A stretch of 48,262 nt of DNA, from positions 1 to 48,262 of the forward strand of contig SLDX01000063.1 in NCBI GenBank assembly GCA_007125075.1. The letters are read 5' to 3'. The translations under genes were made by a program, and so were the position numbers. Source of the DNA: Desulfonatronospira sp. Lineage in GTDB: Bacteria; Desulfobacterota; Desulfovibrionia; Desulfovibrionales; Desulfonatronovibrionaceae. Position 1 is the first letter of the stretch. Every line of letters begins with the position of its first letter. The notes beneath the pieces were generated by a model. The model did no database searches. It was given only the letters and a program-made list of their open reading frames with translations, and was not told the origin of the DNA. Below, piece by piece: positions 10,354 to 20,264 of this stretch.

Positions 10354-11462
10354 CTACTCCTGGACAAGTTCAGCAGAAAGCCCGCACAGAAGAAAGATAT
10401 CAACAGGCTGCTGCCTCCATAGCTGATAAACGGCATGGGCAGTCCCTTGGGGGGGATCACCCCCAGAACTACGGCCAGATTAAAAAGAGCTCCCAGAATA
10501 ATGATCATCCCCATTGCCAGTCCGGCAAACCTGTCAACCAGCTCTTCCTGGGCCAGACATATGACCAGGATTCTCCAAAGCATGATCCCCAGCAGAATAA
10601 AAACCACGGAGATTCCGATAAAGCCCAGTTCCTCGCCCACCACAGCCATTATGAAATCATTGTGTGCTTCGGGAAGAAAGAACAGTTTCTGGCGGCCTTC
10701 GCCAAGACCCATGCCCCACAGGCCTCCGGAACCAAAGGCGTACAGGGACTGGACCAGCTGATATCCGCTGTCCTGGGCGTCCTTGAAAGGGTCCAGGAAA
10801 GAAAACCACCTCCTGAATCTGTAAGGGGACTGCATCACCAGAATGACCGCTGTAATCAGAGCCAGAACAGAGGATGATAGCAAATAGATCATCCTGGTCC
10901 CCCCCACCAGACTGAGCAGAAAAAGCAGCCCGGCCATGTAAACGGCACCGCCGAAATCCGGCTGCAGGAGTAAAAGAGCGCAAAATATCCCGGTGATCAG
11001 GGTCGGAGGCAGAAAGCCCACGCTGAATGTCTTGATTTGCTCCTGTTTGCCGGCGAAAAAACAGGCCAGGTAGATAACCAGAGCCACCTTGGCCAGTTCA
11101 AGGGGCTGAACATTGAACATTCCCAGATCGATCCACCTTGTCGCCCCTCCGGCTGTGTGCCCCCAGGGGCTGAAGACCGTGAGCGCCAGGAGCAGAAGAG
11201 CCACCGCAATCCATAAATAGCGCAGCTGGTACAAAAGCTCCCGGTTCATCCGGTAGCCGGCATACATAACTGCCAGACCCAGCACACAAAAGAGCAGCTG
11301 GCGTTTGAAAAAGAAATATTTGTCGGCATAAAAGCGCTCGGCCATGACCGCGCTGGTGCTTAAGATCATCATCAGCCCCAGACCGCAAAGGATCACCACA
11401 GAGAAGAACAGCCACAGATCAGGGCTTTGAGTTATGGCGCTTTTTTTGCCTGGCATGGTCAT
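10350..11462 (-). CDS. ftsW: FtsW, SEDS-family septal peptidoglycan polymerase
   Basis: A 370-residue polytopic membrane protein with about ten hydrophobic helices. SEDS features are the WIDLGMFNVQPLELAKVALV block, the DFGGAVYMAGL segment, YQLVQSLYAFGSGGLWGMGLGEG, the PEAHNDFIMAVVGEELGFIG block and the C-terminal GLPMPFISYGGSS motif. FtsW polymerises glycan strands at the septum together with the class B penicillin-binding protein encoded by ftsI upstream in this cluster. The 88-base gap after murD is longer than elsewhere in the cluster and the ribosome site is not obvious, so the start (ATG 11462 or 11456) is slightly uncertain. Confidence 0.97.
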   Translation of the reverse strand: MTMPGKKSAITQSPDLWLFFSVVILCGLGLMMILSTSAVMAERFYADKYFFFKRQLLFCVLGLAVMYAGYRMNRELLYQLRYLWIAVALLLLALTVFSPWGHTAGGATRWIDLGMFNVQPLELAKVALVIYLACFFAGKQEQIKTFSVGFLPPTLITGIFCALLLLQPDFGGAVYMAGLLFLLSLVGGTRMIYLLSSSVLALITAVILVMQSPYRFRRWFSFLDPFKDAQDSGYQLVQSLYAFGSGGLWGMGLGEGRQKLFFLPEAHNDFIMAVVGEELGFIGISVVFILLGIMLWRILVICLAQEELVDRFAGLAMGMIIILGALFNLAVVLGVIPPKGLPMPFISYGGSSLLISFFCAGFLLNLSRSR

Positions 11463-11550
11463 GAGTCGCTTTTTATAGTGCTTTGATATCCTTTTCCTTC
11501 AATTCCGCCGCATTCAACAGCATCCGATGCCCAGGTCGGGCTGATTCAGC

Positions 11551-12930
11551 TCAGCGTCGCTGTGCCGGTTGATCATTATTTACCAGGCTTACGTTTTCCG
11601 GGCTTGAGCCGGTAATGTTAAGATGTCTGAACACGGCCTGCTTGAACGCAGAGCCTCTGGCCCGGTAATCAACGAACTGATCAAAGCTTGATGTACCTGG
11701 AGCAAGAAGAACGAAATCTCCGGGGCCTGCATCGTCTAAAGCCCTGGTTACGGCTTCCTCCAGTCTTGAACAATATCGCATGGCGACTTTATCCTGCCAT
11801 GCGGATTCAAAAACTTCCCTGCCGGCTCCGAAGAGATATACCTTGGCTACCTTGTCTCTGATAAGCGGGATAAGCAGGGCGTAATCGCCGCCCTTATACA
11901 CTCCGCCGGCCAGCAGCCTTATGGGGCCCTTAAAAGCATTGAGCGCGGCAGCCATGGCTTCAACCGTGGTGGCCTTGGAATCGTTGATAAAGGTGACTCC
12001 TCCGGACTTTAAAAAGACCTCCTGCCTGTGTGCCGGAGGCTGGAAATCCAGAATGGCCCGCTCAAATTCGGCCATTTTCATTTCCATGAATGAGCAGGAA
12101 GCATAAGCCGCCTCCAGATTGTCCTGATTGTGAGCACCCGGAAGAGCAGGGCAGTTGAACCTGTCTTTGGAAGCAAAAAAGGTTGTCCTGCTTATCCAGG
12201 TTCTTGAATTTTCCAGACGGGACTTTAGTGCCTTGGGCAATACTGCCAGATCTTCAGGTGCCTGCCGATCAAAAAGCCGCAGTTTCGCCTGGAAATATTC
12301 CTCCTCATTTTTGTGATGGTCCAGGTGGTTGGCTGAAAAATTAAGCAGCACCCCGACATCGGGCCTGAAGCTTGCGCATCCCTGCAGTTGAAAACTGCTT
12401 GCTTCCAGGACCAGCACATCCGTTTTCCGGCCGGAAAGGACATAATCGCTGAGCGGCGTGCCTATGTTTCCCCCGGTGAACACCCCGCGCCCGGATTTTT
12501 CCAGGCAATGACCGATAAGCATGCAGGTAGTGGTTTTGCCATTGGTTCCGGTCAGGGCGATGACCGGGTCGGAAACAAACCAGGAAGCCAGCTCCAGCTC
12601 GGAAAAAACAGGACCGCGCGGGGCCAGGAGATTTTGAATCGTCGACCAGGGAATGCCCGGACTGACGATTGTCAGATCGGCACCCTGAAAATGTTCTCTT
12701 TTATGTTCTCCAAGAATGAGCTCAACTTTTTCCAGACCTCTTGAGCTTAGTTTGCCTGCGTCAAAGTCGGGGTTTCTTTCCAGAAGCCTTGTTTGAGCGC
12801 CAAGGGAACAAAGAAGAGATGCCGCGGACAGACCGGAACGACCGGCTCCGAGTACTACGGCCAGACGTCCTTTCAGGTTTTTGCTGTTCAACGGCTTGCG
12901 CATCTGAATATCCTTAAATCTGGTTCTCAT
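11551..12930 (-). CDS. murD: UDP-MurNAc-L-Ala--D-Glu ligase MurD
   Basis: A 459-residue Mur ligase adding D-glutamate in the cytoplasm. The N-terminal [16 protein letters not shown] loop, P-loop [10 protein letters not shown] (residues 128-137), the [10 protein letters not shown] block, [19 protein letters not shown] and [13 protein letters not shown] are present. ATG at 12930 overlaps the mraY stop as ATGA; ATG at 12903 is an alternative. After the stop codon the same frame continues open for 27 codons to the next stop within the murD-ftsW gap. This could reflect a former C-terminal extension or chance. Call certain. Confidence 0.97.
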   Translation of the reverse strand: MRTRFKDIQMRKPLNSKNLKGRLAVVLGAGRSGLSAASLLCSLGAQTRLLERNPDFDAGKLSSRGLEKVELILGEHKREHFQGADLTIVSPGIPWSTIQNLLAPRGPVFSELELASWFVSDPVIALTGTNGKTTTCMLIGHCLEKSGRGVFTGGNIGTPLSDYVLSGRKTDVLVLEASSFQLQGCASFRPDVGVLLNFSANHLDHHKNEEEYFQAKLRLFDRQAPEDLAVLPKALKSRLENSRTWISRTTFFASKDRFNCPALPGAHNQDNLEAAYASCSFMEMKMAEFERAILDFQPPAHRQEVFLKSGGVTFINDSKATTVEAMAAALNAFKGPIRLLAGGVYKGGDYALLIPLIRDKVAKVYLFGAGREVFESAWQDKVAMRYCSRLEEAVTRALDDAGPGDFVLLAPGTSSFDQFVDYRARGSAFKQAVFRHLNITGSSPENVSLVNNDQPAQRR

Positions 12931-14003
12931 CTGAGTTTCAAGGTGCTCAAGGCCAAAAGGGCGAATAAAATCGACATGATCCAGAACCGGATAATTATTT
13001 TGGATTCCGGCACCCCTTTCATCTCGAAATGGTGATGCAGAGGGGCCATGCGAAATATCCTCTTTCCTCCGCTCATTTTGAAATAACCCACCTGCAGGAT
13101 GACCGACAGTGTCTCTATGACGAAAAGACCGCCGACGATGATCAATAAGAGTTCCTGCTTACAAAGTACGGCAATGAACCCGAGCGTTCCGCCCAGGCTT
13201 ATGCTCCCGGTATCACCCATGAAGATCTGTGCCGGATAGGCGTTGTACCAGAGAAATCCAAGGCCCGCTCCCACCATTGCCCCGCAGAAGACCGTGACTT
13301 CGCCCAGATCGGGTATGTATGGAACCTGCAGATAATCAGCCAGGTGAAAATGACCGGACACATAAATAAAGACTGACAAACATGCCGCGCTGACAATGAA
13401 CGGACCAATGGCCAGGCCGTCAAGGCCGTCGGTGAGGTTTACTCCGTTGGAAGCCCCGATCATGACCACAGCGGCAAAAGGTATATACAGCAGGAATATA
13501 TCCGGTCTTATCTCCTTGAAAAACGGTATCAGAAGCTCAGTGTTGTATCCCGGCATGGTCAGCAGAATGGTGACCGCGCCCAGGGCGATAATGCCCTGAC
13601 CAAGCAGCTTTCCGGCAATACTCAAGCCGTGGTTCTGTTTTTTGACCACCTTGAGATAATCGTCGAAAAAACCGACCAGAAAAAAACCCAGAAAGACAAA
13701 CAGGCACATCCAGACGAATTTGTTGGTCAGATCGCCCCATAAAAGCACACTGACCACGAGACTGAAACCGATGAGCACGCCGCCCATGGTCGGTGTTCCA
13801 GCTTTGTACTTATGGTTGGGCACGTCGTCCTGCACATACTGTCCGCATTTGACTTTCTGCAGCCAGCTTATGAATTTGGGCCCAAGCCAAAGACTGATGA
13901 TCAGGGCGGTCAGCAGGGCGTAAATGCTCCTGAAGGTGATGTAGCGAAAGACATTGAACAGACCTATGTCTTCACTTAAAGGATAAAGCAGATGATAGAG
14001 CAT
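12927..14003 (-). CDS. mraY: MraY, phospho-MurNAc-pentapeptide translocase (lipid I synthesis)
   Basis: A 358-residue integral membrane enzyme that transfers phospho-MurNAc-pentapeptide to undecaprenyl phosphate. Visible are the early [13 protein letters not shown] motif, the aspartate pair in [17 protein letters not shown], the [15 protein letters not shown] motif, [18 protein letters not shown] and the C-terminal [10 protein letters not shown] histidine motif. About ten membrane helices are expected. Its start codon directly follows the murF stop (TAAATG), and its own stop overlaps the murD start. Order murF-mraY-murD is canonical. Confidence 0.98.
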   Translation of the reverse strand: MLYHLLYPLSEDIGLFNVFRYITFRSIYALLTALIISLWLGPKFISWLQKVKCGQYVQDDVPNHKYKAGTPTMGGVLIGFSLVVSVLLWGDLTNKFVWMCLFVFLGFFLVGFFDDYLKVVKKQNHGLSIAGKLLGQGIIALGAVTILLTMPGYNTELLIPFFKEIRPDIFLLYIPFAAVVMIGASNGVNLTDGLDGLAIGPFIVSAACLSVFIYVSGHFHLADYLQVPYIPDLGEVTVFCGAMVGAGLGFLWYNAYPAQIFMGDTGSISLGGTLGFIAVLCKQELLLIIVGGLFVIETLSVILQVGYFKMSGGKRIFRMAPLHHHFEMKGVPESKIIIRFWIMSILFALLALSTLKLR

Positions 14004-15392
14004 TTATTCAGCCCGCGCTTTCAGCAAAACATCCCGGGACTGGAAGGCCCGTAAAAAATTCTCCATCCCGGCTTTTCTTGAACCCTTGAACAGGATCAGC
14101 CCTCCTGAATGAGTCAGCCGGTTCCAGGCTGACAGGAAAGAATTCACGTCCTCGATCTGATGCACCTTTTCTCTTTGAAAATCTTTAAGCCCGGCCTTTA
14201 CGTTGGCGCAATTGACCCCGCAGTAAAAAAGAGCCTTGAAGTCCATTGAGGCCAGATGGCGCCCCAGATCCCTGTGGGCTTCCTCCTCAATCCGGCCCAG
14301 CTCGCCCATATCCCCCAGAACCAGAAACAAATCCCTGGTTCCGGCCATGCTCCGTGCAGCTTCCAGAGCGGCCCTCATGGACATGGGGTTGGCATTGTAG
14401 GTGTCGTCGATAATGGTCCAGGCTCCTCTGTCGGCCACGGACATCCTCTGCCCCGGAAGTCTGACCTTTTGCAGGCCTGTTTTGATCTCTTCGGGGCTCA
14501 GTCCGTATTCCACAGCCACGGCCCATACAGCCGCAAGGTTTTCACACAGATGCTTGCCGGGGAAGGGAAATCTGAAAGCATGTTCAACACCTTGGGTATA
14601 AAGAATGTATTCTTCTTCCAGAATGTGCCTGACCCGGTATGAACTCTCACTGCTTGAGCATGAAAACAGGATTGCGTTCACGCCCGGTCTGGCGAGGGCT
14701 TCCCTGTGCAGCAGGGAGTAATCCGGATTTATAAAAACCTTGTGCTCCTCTTGCAGATGGTCCATTATTCTGGCCTTGGCCGCGGCAACTCCGGCAACGT
14801 CGCCCAGGCCCTGCAGATGGCAGGGACCGACATTTAAAATTATCGCGGCGTCCGGAACCAGAATTTCACCCAGCTCGTCCATGTCCCAGGGGTTGTTTAT
14901 TCCCAGCTCCAGGATCCAGAAATCCTCATCGCCGCTGAAGCTTAACATGGACAAAGGCAGACCCAGCTGATTGTTCCAGTTCCTGTAATTTTTCCCCGCC
15001 CTGAATCTGGTGCCCAGTACTTCAGCCAGAGCTTCCTTTGTTGTTGTCTTGCCGCTGGAGCCGGTGATCCCGATGACTGTTGCGCCGCACTTCTGTCTCC
15101 AGTGCCTTGCCAGCCGGCCCAAAGCCTTCAGGGTGTTGTTCACCAGTAAAACCGGATAATCCTCGAGATCCGGCAAGTGTTTGTGGGCCACAACCGCCAG
15201 GGCTTTTTTCTGGGCAGCTTCCCTGGCGAAGCAGTGCCCGTCGAAGCGCGAACCCTGGAGGCAGAAAAAAAGATCGCCCGGCTTGACCAGCCTGCTGTCG
15301 GTCTGAACCCCGGAGGCGATCAGTTCTTCCTGACCACAAAGATCGCCCACGGCGTTTACCGCTTGAGCGGCTTCGCAAAGTTTAAGCTTCAT
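14004..15392 (-). CDS. murF: UDP-MurNAc-tripeptide--D-Ala-D-Ala ligase MurF
   Basis: A 462-residue Mur ligase that adds the D-Ala-D-Ala dipeptide to complete the pentapeptide. The N-terminal part contains TDSRLVKPGDLFFCLQG, the P-loop is GITGSSGKTTTKEAL (around residues 108-122), and the conserved NYRNWNNQLGLPLSML, ELGINNPWDMDEL and DDTYNANPMSMRAAL blocks follow. ATG at 15392 overlaps the murE stop (ATGA). No ddl gene lies in this cluster, so the D-Ala-D-Ala ligase must be elsewhere. Confidence 0.97.
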   Translation of the reverse strand: MKLKLCEAAQAVNAVGDLCGQEELIASGVQTDSRLVKPGDLFFCLQGSRFDGHCFAREAAQKKALAVVAHKHLPDLEDYPVLLVNNTLKALGRLARHWRQKCGATVIGITGSSGKTTTKEALAEVLGTRFRAGKNYRNWNNQLGLPLSMLSFSGDEDFWILELGINNPWDMDELGEILVPDAAIILNVGPCHLQGLGDVAGVAAAKARIMDHLQEEHKVFINPDYSLLHREALARPGVNAILFSCSSSESSYRVRHILEEEYILYTQGVEHAFRFPFPGKHLCENLAAVWAVAVEYGLSPEEIKTGLQKVRLPGQRMSVADRGAWTIIDDTYNANPMSMRAALEAARSMAGTRDLFLVLGDMGELGRIEEEAHRDLGRHLASMDFKALFYCGVNCANVKAGLKDFQREKVHQIEDVNSFLSAWNRLTHSGGLILFKGSRKAGMENFLRAFQSRDVLLKARAE

Positions 15393-16912
15393 TCTATGTT
15401 CATCTCTTTGGACGTATGTTTCCCTGAGTTCCCGGCAGGCGGTTCCAGCAGAGCCTTTTTTATTTCCTGTACGTCGCTGAAGTCATGTCTTGTCCCGTTT
15501 ATTTCCTGGTAGTCCTCGTGGCCTTTGCCGGCCACAAGCATGGCCTCTCCGCTGCCGAGCAGGGAAAGACCCAGTCTTATGGCCTGTCTGCGGTCAGGAT
15601 CGATGTAAACACAGGGATGGTCTTCAAGGCCGGGAATAATTTCGCTGATGATCTGCTCCGGATCTTCAGATCTGGGGTTGTCCGAGGTCAAAACAACAAC
15701 ATCCGCATATCCGGCGACAGCCCGGCCCATAAGCGGGCGTTTGCCCCGATCCCGGTCCCCTCCGCAGCCGAACAAAACCACGATACGTTCAAAGCCGAGT
15801 CCTTTCAAGGCTTGACAAACGTTTTTCAAAGCATCCGGTGTATGGGCGTAATCCACAAAAATGTTTCGGCCGGCAGACCCTGTCACCCTTTCCAGCCGTC
15901 CGGGTATTTTTCCCAGGTCTTCCAGGCATTTGAAATGTGGCGGTTTAAGACCCAGGCACAGCGCGGCTCCTTGAGCGGACAGAAGATTGAGGGCATTGTG
16001 TCTGCCGGGCAGTGAAGATTTGAGCATCCAGGTTTTATCCTGGAAACGGCATTTGAGCCTGTTTCCTCCTGTTCCGCTTTGAAGCAGTTCTCCTTTGAGT
16101 TCAGGGCGGAATCTCTCCTGCAGTCCGTATCTCAGGGGTTTTTCGGCTTCATCCGCCAGAAGACGCCCGTAAGGATCGTCTGTATTCAGCACGCTCCCCA
16201 GAAAACCATTGAAGCTTCTCCGGACAAAAAGTTTTCTTTTGGCCAGAAAATAATCCTGCATGTCCTGGTGATAATCCAGATGATCCTGGGACAGGTTGGA
16301 AAAAACGGCCACATGGATATCGATGCCGGCGACGCGTTCCTGATCCAGGGCATGGGAAGAGACTTCCAGGCAGACGATTTCAACTTTGTCTTTATCCATG
16401 CGGGCCAGCATGCCGTGAAGTTCAAGGCAGTCAGGAGTGGTGGTGCGGGAATGAAGTATAACTCCCGGCCACCGGTAGTTCACGGTACCCAGAACCCCGG
16501 TCTTGAATCCGTTGCAGGAGAACAGGTGTTCGAGCATGTAGCTTGTGGTGGTTTTGCCGTTGGTTCCTGTGACGGCGATAATCTTCAAGCCCAGTCTGTC
16601 CGTTCCGAAATGAGCCCTTGCCAGTGTTCCCAGGGCTTTTGGAGCATGAGGGTGAAAAACTATCCGCCTGTCATCTGTCAGCGCCTGACTGTCTGAAACA
16701 ACGTAAGCCGCCCCCCTGTCCAGGGCTTCGGGAATGTAGAGGTTGCCGTGGTCTCTGGTCCCGGAAAGGGCCACAAAAATATCTCCGGAAATCACTTTGC
16801 GCGAATCCGAGCGCACCGGTCTGCCTTGCCGGGACTCGCTGACAACACGGTTCCAGCTGTTCATGTCAGGCGGCTCCAGGCCATTTTTTGAAGTGTGCAT
16901 CAAATCAGACAT
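15389..16912 (-). CDS. murE: UDP-MurNAc-dipeptide--meso-DAP ligase MurE
   Basis: A 507-residue Mur ligase adding the third stem residue. P-loop [10 protein letters not shown] is at residues 116-125, and EVSSHALDQERVAGIDI and FSNLSQDHLDYHQDM follow. The C-terminal motif TSDNPRSEDP contains the DNPR signature of meso-diaminopimelate-adding enzymes, so the wall should be of the DAP type expected for a Gram-negative. It follows ftsI with a 12-base gap and overlaps murF by four bases. The ribosome site is weak, which fits coupled translation. Confidence 0.98.
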   Translation of the reverse strand: MSDLMHTSKNGLEPPDMNSWNRVVSESRQGRPVRSDSRKVISGDIFVALSGTRDHGNLYIPEALDRGAAYVVSDSQALTDDRRIVFHPHAPKALGTLARAHFGTDRLGLKIIAVTGTNGKTTTSYMLEHLFSCNGFKTGVLGTVNYRWPGVILHSRTTTPDCLELHGMLARMDKDKVEIVCLEVSSHALDQERVAGIDIHVAVFSNLSQDHLDYHQDMQDYFLAKRKLFVRRSFNGFLGSVLNTDDPYGRLLADEAEKPLRYGLQERFRPELKGELLQSGTGGNRLKCRFQDKTWMLKSSLPGRHNALNLLSAQGAALCLGLKPPHFKCLEDLGKIPGRLERVTGSAGRNIFVDYAHTPDALKNVCQALKGLGFERIVVLFGCGGDRDRGKRPLMGRAVAGYADVVVLTSDNPRSEDPEQIISEIIPGLEDHPCVYIDPDRRQAIRLGLSLLGSGEAMLVAGKGHEDYQEINGTRHDFSDVQEIKKALLEPPAGNSGKHTSKEMNIE

Positions 16913-16924
16913 AATAAAAATATA

Positions 16925-18892
16925 TCAGAATCCGGAAGATAGTTTAAGGATGATTTTTTTTTCACCCTGGTTCCAGGGACTGCCCGGTTCAGGGCTCTGA
17001 TCATGGACCATTACTCCGGTACCTTGAAGCGACGGAGCGATTCCGGCATTCAGCAGGGCTTCCGCCGCCCTGCGCAGAGGTAAGCCCCTCAGATCCGGCA
17101 CTGTTCCAATATCAACAACCTGGTCCTGTCTGGCACTTATGCTGTATCTGGGAGGGGTCAAAGATATGTTGTCCGTGTTTTGTTCAGTTTCCAGCCTGAA
17201 AGTGCTGCGCAGAGCCACGCCCTGCTCAGAGGCCAGCAGCCGGGTTCCTATGCGTTCAAACGCCGGTGCCGCGACAACCCCCCCATACTGCTGCTTTAGC
17301 GGTTCATCGACCATGACCATGATCATGTGTTCAGGATCAAGCGCGGGAATAAAGCCCACAAACGAAGCAACATACTTGTCTCCGTATCCGCCCCGCGGAG
17401 AGGCTTTCTGCGCGGTTCCGGTCTTTCCTCCGACCTCGATCCCGCTTATCCTGGCTCTGGTGCCTGTGCCGTCCCTTTCCACGACATCTCTCATCATTAC
17501 CAGCACGTCCCTGCTCACTTCACGGGAAAAAATCCTGGGACCGGGAGGGACAGCCCCGCTTTTTTCCAGAAGCAGGTTCGGTTCGGTGTACAGGCCGTCA
17601 TTGGCCAGGGTCAGATAGGCTCTGGCCAGCTGCAGAAAAGAGGTGGCCATACCCTGTCCGAAAGAAATGGTGGCCAGATCGATTCTGCTCCATGTCTGGT
17701 AAGGTCGGAGCAGTCCTCTGCTCTGGCCGGGCAGCGGCAGATTAGTGGGGGTGTCCAGTCCAAGCCTGACCAGGTATTCATACACGTTTGCCGGTCCCAG
17801 TTCCAGACCTATCTTGGCTGTGCAGATGTTGCTGGAATATCTGAGCACCCGGTTTACAGTGAGCCAGTCATGGCCGCGCACATCTCTGATTTCATTGTTT
17901 CCGACTCTCCACCGGCCCTGTTCGCAATAATAAAGCGAATCGCTCCTGGCCAGATTTTCTTCCAGCGCAGCAGCGATTACTAACGGTTTGAGCGTGGAGC
18001 CAGGTTCGATCAGATCTGTTGCCGCCCTGTTGCGCCAGATTGAAGACTCGGCCTGCTGAAACGAGTTGGGATTGAAAAAAGGGTAATTGGCCCAGGCGAG
18101 TATGTCTCCGGTGGGCACATGAAAGACCATGGCAATGCCGTATCTGCCCTGAAATTTTTCCACAGTCTCCGCCAGGACCTGTTCAGCAATAAACTGAATC
18201 CTCGAATCAATGGTCAGAAACACGTCCTGCCCGTCAACCTGCCGGTCGGACTTCCGGGGCATCAAAGTGAATCTGTGTCCGGAGGCATCCCTTTGCATGA
18301 CCATGACCATTTCCGCGCCGGCCAAATGCTCATCAAATGCTCTTTCCAGGCCTTCAAGCCCGGTATTGTCCATGCCCACAAAGCCCAGCACCTGGCCCAG
18401 CATATGCTTCCGTGGATAGACCCGGCTGTGCTCGTCAATGATAAACACGCCAGGCATATTTGCCCGGGCCACTTCATGAGCCACGCGGTCGCTTATTTTT
18501 CTCCGGACCCAGACAAAGCTGCTTTTGCGCTCAAGTCTTGAGCGCACAAAGTCCGGCTCAACGCCTAAAATCCCGGACAGTTCTTCAGATGAGGCCTGGA
18601 TGTCTTTCATCAGGAAGGGGTTGGCATAGATGGATTTGCTGCGCACGCTCTGGGCCAGAACCCTGCCTTCGCGATCGAAGATTTCACCTCTTTTGCCGGT
18701 TATCTTTTCATGGCTGAAATATTGACGGTTGGCCTGAGCGGACAGCTCCTCGCCCCTGATGATCTGGACAAACATGGCTCTGGTCCAGAGTCCACCCCAG
18801 AAAATAAAACAGAAACCAAGCACCAGAACAATCTTCAGTCTGCTGAAATCTCTGGTTTTGCGTTTTGTTTTGCTGGAGGACATATAGACCAT
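16925..18892 (-). CDS. ftsI: FtsI/PBP3-type penicillin-binding protein with a C-terminal PASTA domain
   Basis: A 655-residue class B transpeptidase that cross-links septal peptidoglycan. It has one transmembrane helix (about residues 19-42), a dimerisation/pedestal domain (KRGEIFDREGRVLAQS) and the transpeptidase motifs STLK (S299-K302), SSN (353-355) and KTG (490-492). Residues about 595-655 form one PASTA domain (GTVPDLRGLPLRRAAEALLN). The start ATG 18892 overlaps the ftsL stop (TAATG), with AGGA just upstream; ATG 18883 lacks a ribosome site. The frame is open further upstream inside ftsL, but that extension has coding character only in the ftsL frame. It works with FtsW from the same cluster. 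Confidence 0.96.
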   Translation of the reverse strand: MVYMSSSKTKRKTRDFSRLKIVLVLGFCFIFWGGLWTRAMFVQIIRGEELSAQANRQYFSHEKITGKRGEIFDREGRVLAQSVRSKSIYANPFLMKDIQASSEELSGILGVEPDFVRSRLERKSSFVWVRRKISDRVAHEVARANMPGVFIIDEHSRVYPRKHMLGQVLGFVGMDNTGLEGLERAFDEHLAGAEMVMVMQRDASGHRFTLMPRKSDRQVDGQDVFLTIDSRIQFIAEQVLAETVEKFQGRYGIAMVFHVPTGDILAWANYPFFNPNSFQQAESSIWRNRAATDLIEPGSTLKPLVIAAALEENLARSDSLYYCEQGRWRVGNNEIRDVRGHDWLTVNRVLRYSSNICTAKIGLELGPANVYEYLVRLGLDTPTNLPLPGQSRGLLRPYQTWSRIDLATISFGQGMATSFLQLARAYLTLANDGLYTEPNLLLEKSGAVPPGPRIFSREVSRDVLVMMRDVVERDGTGTRARISGIEVGGKTGTAQKASPRGGYGDKYVASFVGFIPALDPEHMIMVMVDEPLKQQYGGVVAAPAFERIGTRLLASEQGVALRSTFRLETEQNTDNISLTPPRYSISARQDQVVDIGTVPDLRGLPLRRAAEALLNAGIAPSLQGTGVMVHDQSPEPGSPWNQGEKKIILKLSSGF

Positions 18893-19179
18893 TATTTCCT
18901 GAGTTTTCTTGTCTGGGTTTCCTCTGGTTTGCCGAGCCCATGCTCCTGTCCCCATTCCTTGAGTCTGAAGGGGGAGAGCAGGTTGTCCCGCTCGATAGTC
19001 AGCTTGATCCGAAGTTCTCTGTTTTCCCGGTACTCCTGCTGCAGCCGCTCCATGCGATAGGCCAGATCCACCCGCTCCACATTCACCCAGACTTTGGCCA
19101 TTCCCAGGACAAAGACAAGGCAGAGCAAAAGAGCCAGCCATCTGTATCCGCCTGAGGATGTGCCTTTTTTATTCATCAA
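18892..19179 (-). CDS. ftsL: FtsL-like division protein
   Basis: A 95-residue bitopic protein: short basic N-terminus, one transmembrane helix (about residues 12-32), then a coiled-coil-like stretch (VERVDLAYRMERLQQEYRE) and a short C-terminus. This topology, together with its position between rsmH and ftsI, identifies it as FtsL, which with FtsB and FtsQ forms the subcomplex activating FtsWI. Sequence identity in this family is very low, so the call depends on topology and synteny. It overlaps ftsI by one base at TAATG. No FtsB homologue is visible in the window. Confidence 0.85.
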   Translation of the reverse strand: MMNKKGTSSGGYRWLALLLCLVFVLGMAKVWVNVERVDLAYRMERLQQEYRENRELRIKLTIERDNLLSPFRLKEWGQEHGLGKPEETQTRKLRK

Positions 19180-19235
19180 AAACTCCCGGACGCTTTTTTT
19201 AAATAATGGTCCGGATCAAACGGTCCGGATCTTTT

Positions 19236-20255
19236 TCACGCGTCCTGAGCGCTGTCCGTTCCTTTGCCCCGCTTTCCGGAATCCGTTTTCCGGGCAGCTC
19301 TTAGCTTGGCGCTCCTGCTTCTTGGATTGCGTATCTTTTCAGCGTCAGAAGCCGTCATTGGCTTTCTGGTCAATACGCTGAATTTCTTCTGATGCTTGCA
19401 GGTACAGACCGGGGTTCTCGGGGGGCAGAGACATTCAGAGGCCTGCTTGCGCAGGAAATGCTTGACTATTCTGTCCTCAAGAGAATGAAAGGAGATTATT
19501 ACCAGTCTGGCGCCGGGCCGTAAATTGTCAGGTATCTTGTATAGAAATTTTTCCAGGTTTTCCAGCTCTTTATTTACTGCTATGCGCAGGGCCTGAAATG
19601 TTTTGGTGGCGGGATGATTTCTGGCCGCGCGTCTTCTTTGAGCCGGATATGCCTGCTCCACAATCCGGGCAAGATCCAGGGTGGTACTGAGAGGTTTTTC
19701 TTCCCTGGTCTGAACAATGGCCCTGGCTATCCTGCCGGCCATGGGTTCTTCACCGTATTCGTGGATAATTTTTTTAAGTCTGGCAAATGAGGCAGTCTGT
19801 ACAAGTCTGGCCGCAGGCTCAAAGCCCTGGGCGGTACCCATGCGCATGTCCAGTGGTCCTTCATGGATGAAGCTGAAGCCCCTTTCTCTCGTATCAAGCT
19901 GAAGAGAAGACATGCCCAGATCCAGGAGAGCACCGTCCAGGGCTTCCCAGCCCAGTTTGTGCAGATAGCGATCGAAGCGGTGATAGCTGTCCCGGAATAT
20001 ATGAATACGATTGCTGAATTCTTCGAGATAGTGCCCGGCCAGATCAAGAGCATGTTCATCCATATCCATTCCCAGCACGCTGCACCTGCCTTGGCACGCC
20101 CTTAAGATCTGCAGGGAATGACCTCCCAGGCCCAGCGTCCCGTCCAGATAAAACCCTCCGGAAACAGGCTGCAGGAGTTCCAGGACTTCCCTGACCATGA
20201 CCGGCTGATGGACGGCAGTCCCTGAAGAAAAATTTTCAAGGCTGTTTGGATCCAT
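19236..20255 (-). CDS. rsmH: 16S rRNA (cytosine-1402 N4)-methyltransferase RsmH (MraW)
   Basis: A SAM-dependent methyltransferase that modifies C1402 in the ribosomal P site. The N-terminal HQPVMVREVLELL, the motif YLDGTLGLGGHSLQIL, the DGALLDLGMSSLQLD block, the RNHPATKTFQALRIAVNKEL block and IISFHSLEDRIVKHFLR are present. I choose ATG 20255 (339 residues) because AGGTG lies six bases upstream; an in-frame GTG at 20264 immediately after the mraZ stop would add three residues. It is the second gene of the dcw cluster, as usual. The C-terminal tail is short and basic. Confidence 0.97.
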   Translation of the reverse strand: MDPNSLENFSSGTAVHQPVMVREVLELLQPVSGGFYLDGTLGLGGHSLQILRACQGRCSVLGMDMDEHALDLAGHYLEEFSNRIHIFRDSYHRFDRYLHKLGWEALDGALLDLGMSSLQLDTRERGFSFIHEGPLDMRMGTAQGFEPAARLVQTASFARLKKIIHEYGEEPMAGRIARAIVQTREEKPLSTTLDLARIVEQAYPAQRRRAARNHPATKTFQALRIAVNKELENLEKFLYKIPDNLRPGARLVIISFHSLEDRIVKHFLRKQASECLCPPRTPVCTCKHQKKFSVLTRKPMTASDAEKIRNPRSRSAKLRAARKTDSGKRGKGTDSAQDA

Positions 20256-20264
20256 AACAAACAC

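Noticed and set aside
16925-19141. A 738-residue version of FtsI starting inside ftsL
   Set aside because: The first 83 residues lie over ftsL in another frame and show no family similarity; ATG 18892 with an upstream AGGA gives a normal FtsI.
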